Assembly (NCBI RefSeq): GCF_000963885.1
Contig: NZ_BALE01000017.1
Span: forward strand, 1-64,000
Reading direction: 5' to 3'
Length of the DNA stretch: 64,000 bases
From: Tanticharoenia sakaeratensis NBRC 103193
GTDB taxonomy: Bacteria; Pseudomonadota; Alphaproteobacteria; Acetobacterales; Acetobacteraceae
Below are positions 46,557 through 55,156 of the stretch, one piece after another. Both the position numbers and the translations under genes were made by a program. The first letter of the stretch is position 1. Every line of letters starts with the position of its first letter. The notes below the pieces were generated by a model that was given only the letters and a program-made list of their open reading frames with translations, had not been told where the DNA came from and did not search any database.

Positions 46557-47494
46557 AGCCGGTTCTCGACGCGCGGGACGTCTCGGTCCGTTATCATCTT
46601 CGTGGCCGACGGGTCCTGCAGGCGGTGGACGGCGTGTCCCTGTCGGTCATGCCCGGAGAGGCGCTGGCGCTGGTCGGCGAGTCAGGGTGCGGCAAGTCCA
46701 CGCTCGGGCGGTGTCTCGTGCGCCTGCAGCGGCCGAGTTCGGGCGCGATCGCCATCGACGGCATCGATATCGCACGCATGTCGGAGCGCGCGCTGCGTCC
46801 CTACCGACGACGCATGCAGATGGTGTTTCAGGACTCGCAGGCAGCCCTGAACCCGCGCCGGACGGTCGCGGCAAGTCTTGCGGCACCCCTGCTCGCCCAG
46901 GGTGTGTCCCGAGCCGAAGCGGCAGCCCGCGTGGCAAAGCTGCTGGAGCTGGTCGGACTGCCCGAAGAGGCAGGCAGTCGCTTCCCGCATGCTTTTTCCG
47001 GAGGGCAGCGACAGCGGATCAATATTGCCCGCGCGCTGGCGCTCGACCCGGCGCTCGTCGTGGCGGACGAACCGGTCGCAGCCCTCGACGTGTCGGTTCA
47101 GGCGCAGATCATCAATCTGTTCTCGGACCTGCGGGCCCGGCTCGGGCTCGCGATGCTGTTCATTTCCCATGACCTCGCCGTCGTCCGGCAGCTCAGCGAC
47201 CGGATGGCCGTGATGTATCTGGGATCGGTCGTCGAGGAGGGGCCGACGGAGGCCCTGCTTCGCATGCCCCGTCATCCCTACACGGCCGCGCTCATGGCTG
47301 CCGTGCCGACGCGGGACGGCGCAGCGCCCGCGGTTCTTGCAGGCGATGTGCCGAGCCCTCTCGACCCGCCATCCGGCTGTCGCTTCCACACGCGCTGCCC
47401 TTTTGTGCGTGAAAGATGCCGTAGCGAGCGTCCGGCACTTGTCGCAGACGTGGACGGTCGCACCACGGCCTGTCATTTCCCGATCCAGTCGTAA
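46553..47494 (+). CDS. ABC transporter ATPase, DppF/OppF type
   Basis: 313 residues. Walker A GESGCGKS, Q-loop VFQDSQAALNPRR, signature FSGGQRQR, Walker B LVVADEPVAALD and H-loop FISHD are intact. The C-terminus CRFHTRCPFVRERC is the OppF-type Cys-rich tail. It completes the five-gene transporter (binding protein, two permeases, two ATPases). No clear terminator follows; an AT-rich region begins. Confidence 0.93.
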   Translation: MKPVLDARDVSVRYHLRGRRVLQAVDGVSLSVMPGEALALVGESGCGKSTLGRCLVRLQRPSSGAIAIDGIDIARMSERALRPYRRRMQMVFQDSQAALNPRRTVAASLAAPLLAQGVSRAEAAARVAKLLELVGLPEEAGSRFPHAFSGGQRQRINIARALALDPALVVADEPVAALDVSVQAQIINLFSDLRARLGLAMLFISHDLAVVRQLSDRMAVMYLGSVVEEGPTEALLRMPRHPYTAALMAAVPTRDGAAPAVLAGDVPSPLDPPSGCRFHTRCPFVRERCRSERPALVADVDGRTTACHFPIQS

Positions 47495-47565
47495 TACCGG
47501 GGAAAAGCCACGCATTTCACGAGCTGTATCACGGTTAATTAACGAATAGGCCGCTAATAGTTCGG

Positions 47566-47594
47566 TAATTCATTAATTGACGAATTAATAATTA
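47566..47594. promoter_or_regulatory. AT-only inverted repeat upstream of the Hint gene
   Basis: ATTAATT / AATTAAT (7 bp) flank GACG, and the pairing continues outwards as TAATT / AATTA with one bulged base (12 pairs in all). A TTAATTAA palindrome lies at 47535-47542. The stretch 47510-47600 is far richer in A/T than the rest of the window, so it probably holds the Hint promoter and an operator. TTAA repeats eight bases apart resemble, but do not match, CtrA boxes (seven). Confidence 0.45.
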
Positions 47595-47681
47595 CAATTG
47601 ACGCCTATCAACATTGTGTTGCCGAAGAGCAGGTTGATACAGCGGTTTGACCATCAACAGGTGAAACCGGAGTGAAACAAC

Positions 47682-49040
47682 ATGCTGGAATTTAGCCTTC
47701 AGAGCTTTGGCATCTTTCAATCCGGTTTTATTGCCTCTCTCTGGCCATTCGGCGCATCGAGTTCTCACAATACACATGACATCTGGGGCTCGACTGTAAT
47801 CGGCGGCTTCGGTGACTTCGGACATGGCGGCCAGAACGGTCATGGTGGCGGTCAGCCCGTTCCGGGCAATTGCTGGAACTGGGGCGGTTCATGGAATTGT
47901 GGCGGCTCCTTCGGCTGGGGCGACGACCACCGTGGCCATGATCACGGGAACCACCACGACCACCACCACGACCACCATCACGACAAGCCCGGTCACTGCG
48001 GCGGCGAGACGTGCTTCCTTGCCGGCGCGATGATCGAGACGCCCGAAGGAACCGTTGCGGTCGAAACGCTTCGTGCCGGTGACGAAGTGGTGGCGTATCG
48101 CGATGGCATGCCCGTCAGCGAGACGCTGGTCTGGGTCGGTCGCGCATCCATGGTGACGCACGGCGCTCCGTCCGATCGCAGTGGTCACGCTGTCCTGGTC
48201 CGCCGCGATGCAGTCGCACCGGGCATGCCGGATCGTGACCTGCGCGTTACGGCAGAGCATTGCTTCCTGTTCGACGGCCGGTTCGTGCCCGTCCGCCTGT
48301 TGGTCAACGGCACCACGATCGCCTTCGACGCCGATCTGGCCGAATACGAGTATTTCCATATCGAGACCGCGACGCACGCCGTCATCCGCGCCAACAACAT
48401 GCTGACCGAGAGCTATCTCGATACCGGCAACCGGATGCTGTCGAACGCAGGTGACAATGTCGTGACGCTGCGCGGCCCGGCCCTGTCGTGGACGGCCGAT
48501 GCCGCAGCACCGCTGGACACGTCCCGCGCTTTCGTCGAGCCGCTGCACGAGGCGATCCGGACCCGCGCCGCGACGCTCGGTTTCGTCGGCGCGTCCGACG
48601 TGATGACGACCGATGACGCCGATCTGCGTCTCGAGACGCAGGATGGTCGCGTGATCCGTCCGACGCGCGTCGTCAACGGTCGTGCGGTGTTCGCGCTGCC
48701 GGCCGGCGTCGAGAGCGTCGATGTCCTGTCCCGTGCGAGCCGTCCGTGCGATGCGATCGGTCCGTTCGTGGACGATCGCCGCGAGCTGGGCGTGCTGGTC
48801 GGCGCCGTCAAGCTGTTCGACTCGGACGCGACGAAGGCCACGTCCCTGCACCTCGAGGACGCGGGCCTTGCCGGCTGGCACGGTGTCGAAGCCCCGACGA
48901 TGCGCTGGACGACGGGCCGTGCGACGCTCCCGCTGGGTGCCCGCGCGCCGCACGCTGTCGGCACGCTGGTGGTCGAGGTCGTCTCGGCCGGCCCGTATGT
49001 CGTGGAAGCCGACGCGGCGCCGCTCGCCTACGCCTGCTGA
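47682..49040 (+). CDS. Hint-domain protein with a histidine-rich segment
   Basis: 452 residues. After a Gly/Trp/Asn-rich N-terminus ([14 protein letters not shown]), residues 83-105 contain 12 His in 23 ([12 protein letters not shown]), a likely metal-binding patch. The Hint_2-type domain starts at C111 ([20 protein letters not shown]), with [20 protein letters not shown] and the terminal [20 protein letters not shown]. Hint domains self-process at such a Cys, or are inactive relatives. No ordinary signal peptide is visible. The C-terminal 150 residues are unrecognised. The AT-rich promoter region suggests separate regulation. Such proteins recur in acetic acid bacteria; their function is unknown. 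Confidence 0.88.
   Translation: MLEFSLQSFGIFQSGFIASLWPFGASSSHNTHDIWGSTVIGGFGDFGHGGQNGHGGGQPVPGNCWNWGGSWNCGGSFGWGDDHRGHDHGNHHDHHHDHHHDKPGHCGGETCFLAGAMIETPEGTVAVETLRAGDEVVAYRDGMPVSETLVWVGRASMVTHGAPSDRSGHAVLVRRDAVAPGMPDRDLRVTAEHCFLFDGRFVPVRLLVNGTTIAFDADLAEYEYFHIETATHAVIRANNMLTESYLDTGNRMLSNAGDNVVTLRGPALSWTADAAAPLDTSRAFVEPLHEAIRTRAATLGFVGASDVMTTDDADLRLETQDGRVIRPTRVVNGRAVFALPAGVESVDVLSRASRPCDAIGPFVDDRRELGVLVGAVKLFDSDATKATSLHLEDAGLAGWHGVEAPTMRWTTGRATLPLGARAPHAVGTLVVEVVSAGPYVVEADAAPLAYAC
47952..47984 (+). repeat. Short tandem repeat coding for the His/Asp-rich segment
   Basis: A 12-base unit close to CACCACGACCAC is repeated two to three times, encoding HHDH units of the Hint protein. Such repeats can change length by slippage and alter the number of His residues. 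Confidence 0.65.
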
Positions 49041-50014
49041 TTGCCGACAAGATGACGCGCGATCCCGCTGAGGGTCGCGCGTCTTGCCTGATGGTCGAAG
49101 ACGGGAGCTCCGACCATCAGCTCATCGGGCCGATGCCGCTCGATAAATGACGCGATCCGGTCTGTGACGCGTTCCGCCGTCCCCACGAATGTATATCGCA
49201 GCGTATGGTCGATCAGGCCTTGTTCGGGCGGTCCCCATGATACGGTCCGTGGCGCAGGGAAGGCCATCGGACGTCCGCGACGCAGCGCCACGAAATACTG
49301 CTGCAGCGATGTCGCGGCATGTTGCGCCTCGGCCTCCGTATCCCCGATGATCGCGTTGACGCCCACCATGGCGTAAGGCGCCGAGAGCCGGTCCGAAGGC
49401 TCGAATCTCTGTCGGTAGAGTGCCAGCGCGTCTTCCATCAGGTCCGGTGCGAAGTGGCTCGCGAATGCGAAGGGCAACCCCATGATGGCTGCCAGATGCG
49501 CCGAGAACAGCGACGATCCCAGCAGCCATACGGGGATATCGAGACCTGCTCCCGGCACGGCCACGACGCCCTGTCCAGGCACCGCCGCATCGAAATAATG
49601 AAGCAGCTCCGCCACGTCCTGCGGGAAGCGGTCAGCGGAGGCCGGATCGCGTCTCAGCGCGCGCATGGTCGCCTGATCGGAGCCCGGCGCGCGTCCGAGG
49701 CCCAAGTCGATCCGACCGGGATAGAGCGATTCCAGCGTGCCGAAGGCTTCCGCCACGGCGAGCGGCGCGTGGTTCGGCAGCATGATTCCGCCCGCGCCGA
49801 CGCGGATCGTTTTCGTCGCGCCCGCGACATGCCCGATCACGACGGCGGTCGCCGCTGACGCGATTCCCGGCATCGCGTGATGCTCCGCCAGCCAGTAGCG
49901 TCGGAACCCGAGGGCCTCCGCGTGCCGCGCCAGATCGGCGCTGCGATGCAGGGCGTCGGCTGCGGTGCCGCCTTCGGTGATGAGAGAGAGATCAAGGACG
50001 GAAAGCGGGATCAT
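49028..50014 (-). CDS. Luciferase-like monooxygenase, MsnO8 type
   Basis: 328 residues of the bacterial luciferase/F420-like TIM barrel: [75 protein letters not shown] are all family blocks. These FMN enzymes act on small organic substrates; this one cannot be assigned. ATG 50014 is chosen; the frame reaches 50167 with unrelated residues. Its 3' end overlaps the Hint gene end by 13 bases. Confidence 0.91.
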   Translation of the reverse strand: MIPLSVLDLSLITEGGTAADALHRSADLARHAEALGFRRYWLAEHHAMPGIASAATAVVIGHVAGATKTIRVGAGGIMLPNHAPLAVAEAFGTLESLYPGRIDLGLGRAPGSDQATMRALRRDPASADRFPQDVAELLHYFDAAVPGQGVVAVPGAGLDIPVWLLGSSLFSAHLAAIMGLPFAFASHFAPDLMEDALALYRQRFEPSDRLSAPYAMVGVNAIIGDTEAEAQHAATSLQQYFVALRRGRPMAFPAPRTVSWGPPEQGLIDHTLRYTFVGTAERVTDRIASFIERHRPDELMVGAPVFDHQARRATLSGIARHLVGNQQA

Positions 50015-50739
50015 GTCGTCTGCCGTGCTGTTGGTCGACCTACAGATGGGGCGATCGCATGCCCTGCGCCAGTCCGGCTCGCATGGCGTGCCGACGGCGT
50101 CCGGAACTGGATGGCAAATGGGAAGATGGGCAGGCGCAGATGCGTTGCGGGCGCGGGCCGAGGTCAATGGCGTTCATATATAAAGTGCGGGGGTCGACCC
50201 GCGCGGTCTGATCGCAGCACAAGGTGCCCTTCGGCTTTTTTCTTCTTGTGCATCATCATCGCACATTTGTGTTTGAGCATGCTGCGGTGAATGCATGGCA
50301 CGCCGTGCGGGTGCGTTCTGCATCGTCCGCTTCATGGCGTCGGCTTTAGAGTATTCAGTCACCCATCAAGCCAGCAATGACCAGAAATGATCTAGGCTCC
50401 TTGGCGATCAGCAATGGCAGATCACCAACAGGCGGCGGACTGGCACGGGCGAGGCGCTTGAGGTCGAAAGCGGAAACTTCTCATGGTGGCATGAGGAACC
50501 AGCGCCTGTCCGACTGCGAAAGCCTTCGGGCCCAGCGAACCGCAAGATTATGCCAGGAGCATGCTTGTGGCGGCGGCTCCCAAGCCTTGGACCGGGCGCC
50601 ATTAAATCCGCTCCGCCGTGCCTGCTACGGTCCGGCCGTCAACGGAGGCCGGACGCCCGATTTTCCCAACGTGTTACGCGGGATCTCCGTAGGCACATGG
50701 CCCGGCGGTCCTCCCGTGAAAGGATAGCGCCCTGCGGCG
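50015..50739. other. Intergenic region without a convincing gene
   Basis: 725 bases. At 50217-50251 GCACAAG pairs with CTTGTGC around a region holding a T-rich run, a possible terminator or stem. Another stem GCGGG/CCCGC is near 50190. At 50430-50700 one plus-strand frame gives GTGEALEVESGNFSWWHEE and more, protein-like but without a credible start or a recognised family; it may be a decayed gene end. I see no insertion-sequence ends. Confidence 0.45.
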
Positions 50740-52002
<1,263 letters not shown>

Positions 52003-52053
52003 GTTCCACCCTTCCGCTTTTCAGAGAGGCGCTCCCTAGCATAGGACTGCACC

Positions 52054-53496
52054 ATGGACGAACGCCCCGATTCACAGCCCGCCAGCAATGTGCCCGACTA
52101 CACCGTCTCCGAGCTGTCGGGCGCGATCAAGCGGACCCTTGAACAGGGCTTCGCGCGGGTGCGGGTACGGGGCGAGATCACGGAGTGCAAACGCTACCCC
52201 TCGGGCCATATCTATTTCTCGCTCAAGGACGAGGCCGGCAAGATTTCCGCCGTCGTCTGGCGCGGCAGCGTCTCCCGCCTGGGACTGGCGCCCGAGAACG
52301 GCACGGAGGTGATCGCAACGGGCCGCGTCTCGGCTTACGGCGAGCGGTCGAGCTACCAGCTCGTCGTGGACCGGCTGGAGTTTGCAGGCGAGGGCGCGCT
52401 GCTGGCGCGTGTCGAGGCACTGCGCAAGATGTTGCTGGCGGAAGGGCTGTTCGATGCCGACCGCAAGCGGCCGCTGCCGTTCCTGCCGCGTCGTGTCGGT
52501 GTCGTGACGTCCCGCCAGGGCGCGGTGCTGCATGATATCCGCACGACCATTGCCCGCAGGCTGCCGCGCGAAGTGCTGCTGTGGGCGGTCGCGGTGCAGG
52601 GCGAGAGCGCTGCCGAGCAGATTGCCCGCGCGATCGAATCCGCAGGCCGGATGACGGATCCGGATCTGCGTCCAGATGTATTGATCGTCGCCCGGGGCGG
52701 TGGATCACTCGAAGATCTCATGGCGTTCAACGACGAACGCGTAGTGCGCGCGGCGGCGGCCTCGCCCATTCCGCTGATCTCGGCGGTCGGTCACGAGACG
52801 GACACGACGCTGATCGATTTCGCATCCGACCGCCGGGCGCCTACACCGACCGCCGCCGCGGAACTGGCCGTGCCGCTGCGCACCGAGCTGTCCGCCGATC
52901 TGGTCCACCGGGCGGCGCGGCTGGCGAGCGGGCTTGTCCGCGCGATGCAGACCGCGCGGTCGCGGCTTGATCGGGCTTCGGCACGGATTCCCGATCTGCC
53001 CAGCCTCGTCGGCACGCTGCGGATGCGTCTGGACGATCGCTCGCAGCGTCTTGACCTCGCGTTGCCGGCGCGGCTGCGGGACGCGCATGCCCGGCTGGTG
53101 ATGATTGAGCGTCGCCTGCCGGGGCCGGATACGCTGATCGAGCGGCGCCGGGCGCGGCTGTCGCTCGCGGGGCCCGCACTTCGGGCGGGTCTGCGCCAGC
53201 TGCTCGAGCGCCGCCATCGTGCGCTGGCAGGGTTGTCGCTGCCGCCGTCCCTGCCGTCTAGCGCCATCCGTTTGCAGCGTGCGCGCCTTGATGGCGTGGT
53301 GGGGCGGCTGGAGGCGGTGTCCCCCCGGGCGGTGCTGGCGCGTGGTTATGCGCTGGTGGAAAGTCGCGGCCATCCGGTCACGCAGGCTGCCCAGCTCAAG
53401 CCCGGCGCCAGGGTGCGTCTGCATTTCGCGGACGGTGCGCGCGATGCCCAGATTGTCCGGGAGAAGGCGGAGGGACAGGGCGCACTGGATCTGTAA
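52054..53496 (+). CDS. xseA: Exodeoxyribonuclease VII large subunit
   Basis: 480 residues. The N-terminal OB fold (YTVSELSGAIKRTLEQGFARVRVRGEITEC) is followed by the catalytic domain with VGVVTSRQGAVLHDI, VLIVARGGGSLEDLMAFNDE and ISAVGHETDTTLIDFASD, then a long helical stalk and a C-terminal beta element. XseA and XseB degrade single-stranded DNA into oligonucleotides. The small subunit is not in the window. Confidence 0.95.
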   Translation: MDERPDSQPASNVPDYTVSELSGAIKRTLEQGFARVRVRGEITECKRYPSGHIYFSLKDEAGKISAVVWRGSVSRLGLAPENGTEVIATGRVSAYGERSSYQLVVDRLEFAGEGALLARVEALRKMLLAEGLFDADRKRPLPFLPRRVGVVTSRQGAVLHDIRTTIARRLPREVLLWAVAVQGESAAEQIARAIESAGRMTDPDLRPDVLIVARGGGSLEDLMAFNDERVVRAAAASPIPLISAVGHETDTTLIDFASDRRAPTPTAAAELAVPLRTELSADLVHRAARLASGLVRAMQTARSRLDRASARIPDLPSLVGTLRMRLDDRSQRLDLALPARLRDAHARLVMIERRLPGPDTLIERRRARLSLAGPALRAGLRQLLERRHRALAGLSLPPSLPSSAIRLQRARLDGVVGRLEAVSPRAVLARGYALVESRGHPVTQAAQLKPGARVRLHFADGARDAQIVREKAEGQGALDL

Positions 53497-53667
53497 AGGT
53501 TTTTCGGCAGGGCCCCATAAATCCGCCGCGCGGACGCTGTTTACCAGTGAGGGCCAACGGTAGCGTCTGGCAGCCGACATGGCCGCGAATCATCTTGTGA
53601 CTGTCCGATCAGCCAAGTGGTCTTGCTCCGTCCGGCATTGCGCCACGCGCCGCATTTCGACGCACCG

Positions 53668-53690
53668 CCGTAACGTTTCGTGCGTTACGG
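53668..53690. promoter_or_regulatory. Perfect inverted repeat upstream of the lipoprotein/GIN pair
   Basis: CCGTAACG and CGTTACGG (8 bp each) flank a seven-base spacer, about 77 bases before the lipoprotein start. Spacing and symmetry suit an operator for a dimeric regulator or an mRNA hairpin. No other feature explains it. Confidence 0.4.
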
Positions 53691-53766
53691 AGCCGAGCGG
53701 GTCGCACATGGCGCTGCCGGGCAGGTCGTGGCACTGTCGCCATCAATGATGAGAAGGAGCAGCCTG

Positions 53767-54150
53767 GTGCGAATGAGACGACCGGATGGGCGGACGGCGG
53801 TGCTGACGCTGCTGGCGACAGTGGCGCTGGCCGGCTGCGCGGACGAACCGCAGCCGAAGCCGACACCCGTTGCACAGGCGCCCCGTCCGAAGATCCCGCC
53901 GCAGGATTTCGCGCCAGGACTGGCTGCGCCCGAGCCGCCGCCTGCCAACGAGGCGCAGTTGACCAACGATCCATCCGCGCCGCTCGATACGCCGCTGTGC
54001 GGATCGGCCTTGCGGGAGGCAGCGCAGGCCGGGTCCGCGATCTATGACAGCGCGCTCGTCAGCGGCAGTGCCTGTACCCGCAACGCCTGCTTCGAACCGT
54101 TGACCGGCACGTTCATCGCGGCCGACGGCAGCCGGAGCGTGTGCCGATGA
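53767..54150 (+). CDS. Hypothetical lipoprotein, 127 aa
   Basis: Lipobox VALAGC follows a hydrophobic stretch. The mature part is Pro-rich (APEPPPANEAQLTN) then has four Cys (CGSALRE, CTRNACFEP, SVCR), perhaps two disulfides. The start is GTG 53767 with GAAGGAG nine bases before it; ATG 53773 is next. It overlaps the next gene by ATGA. No family was recognised. Confidence 0.68.
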   Translation: MRMRRPDGRTAVLTLLATVALAGCADEPQPKPTPVAQAPRPKIPPQDFAPGLAAPEPPPANEAQLTNDPSAPLDTPLCGSALREAAQAGSAIYDSALVSGSACTRNACFEPLTGTFIAADGSRSVCR

Positions 54151-55040
54151 AACGCGGTGCGGCCGCGTTGTCGGGACTGGCATTGGGGATCACGGCCGTA
54201 TCGGCGCATGCGGCGGAACGGCAGTTCGATCTGTCCGGCAGTTCAATCGTGTTCGGCAGCCCATGCGCGCGCGAGGTCATCGTCACGCCGTCGGCAATCG
54301 TGCCGGCAGGACATGTGCGGATCGTCGCGACCGGAGACCGTCAGGCTGATCTGGATCGTCTTGCCAGCGCCAGCGGCGCGGCCGCGTCGTTCGGGGCGAG
54401 CGAGACCTGTCCGGAAGACAATCGGCCGCGAACGCTTCATGTCGAGGTGCAGCTTCCGACGGCGATGCCCATCACTGTGCGCGATGCAGGCGCCGAGACG
54501 TATCGGCTCGGTGCGTTCTCCGCGCCGCTGACCGTCGATACGAAAGGCTCGACGGATGTCATGGCAGAGGCGGCAACGCAGCTGACCGCGAAAATCACGG
54601 GTTCCGGCGACGTACGGCTGGGCATGCTCGACGGTCCGGCCGACATCGACACGCACGGATCAGGCGACGTCAGTATCAGTACGGTGAAAGCGCCGTCCGT
54701 CATGGCCTCCCAGTCCGGATCCGGCGGCCTGACCATCGGTCGCGCCACGGTGGATCACATGACACTGGATCATGGCGGGAGCGGCGACGTCCAGATCAGC
54801 GATGCTGCGATCGGCACGTTGAGCGCACGGAACGGCGGGTCGGGCGATATCACCATTGCAGGTGGCCGGATCGAAACCGTCACGCTCGATTCCGGTGGCT
54901 CGAGCGATGTCTCGGTCGCTGCCGCCATCGGCACTCTGCGGCTGGCAGCAGATGGCAGCGGCAGCATTACCCTGCCGCATGTCGCACGGCGCGAGTCGGT
55001 TCGGACCAGCAGCAACGTTTCCCTGAATATCGGGCCGTAA
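54147..55040 (+). CDS. Exported GIN-domain-like (DUF2807) beta-solenoid protein
   Basis: 297 residues with signal peptide (MKRGAAALSGLALGITAVSA, AHAAE). The body has short repeats built on GSGDV (TGSGDVRLGMLDG, HGSGDVSISTVK, GGSGDVQISD, GGSGDITIAGG, GGSSDVSVAAA, DGSGSITLP), the pattern of GIN/DUF2807 single-stranded beta-helices found at cell surfaces. It is coupled to the lipoprotein gene by ATGA, so the two may act together at the envelope. A clear terminator follows at 55095. Confidence 0.83.
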   Translation: MKRGAAALSGLALGITAVSAHAAERQFDLSGSSIVFGSPCAREVIVTPSAIVPAGHVRIVATGDRQADLDRLASASGAAASFGASETCPEDNRPRTLHVEVQLPTAMPITVRDAGAETYRLGAFSAPLTVDTKGSTDVMAEAATQLTAKITGSGDVRLGMLDGPADIDTHGSGDVSISTVKAPSVMASQSGSGGLTIGRATVDHMTLDHGGSGDVQISDAAIGTLSARNGGSGDITIAGGRIETVTLDSGGSSDVSVAAAIGTLRLAADGSGSITLPHVARRESVRTSSNVSLNIGP

Positions 55041-55094
55041 CAAGATCCGATTGGCGTGGCCGTCGCTCGGTAAGGTGTCGGTCCTGTCCAAAAG

Positions 55095-55132
55095 AAAACC
55101 CCGCCACCGGATGACCGATGGCGGGGTTTTTT
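55095..55132. terminator. Bidirectional terminator between the GIN gene and rne
   Basis: AAAACCCCGCCA pairs with TGGCGGGGTTTT (12 bp), with A and T runs on each side. It can terminate both the plus-strand GIN operon and the convergent rne transcript. Confidence 0.93.
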
Positions 55133-55156
55133 ATGCCGTCTCTGGCGCGCCGCTGA

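Noticed and set aside
47952-47984. CRISPR-like repeat
   Set aside because: Units are contiguous, 12 bases and in frame in a protein; there are no spacers.
50217-50251. Insertion-sequence terminal repeat
   Set aside because: No second copy, no transposase and no target duplication.
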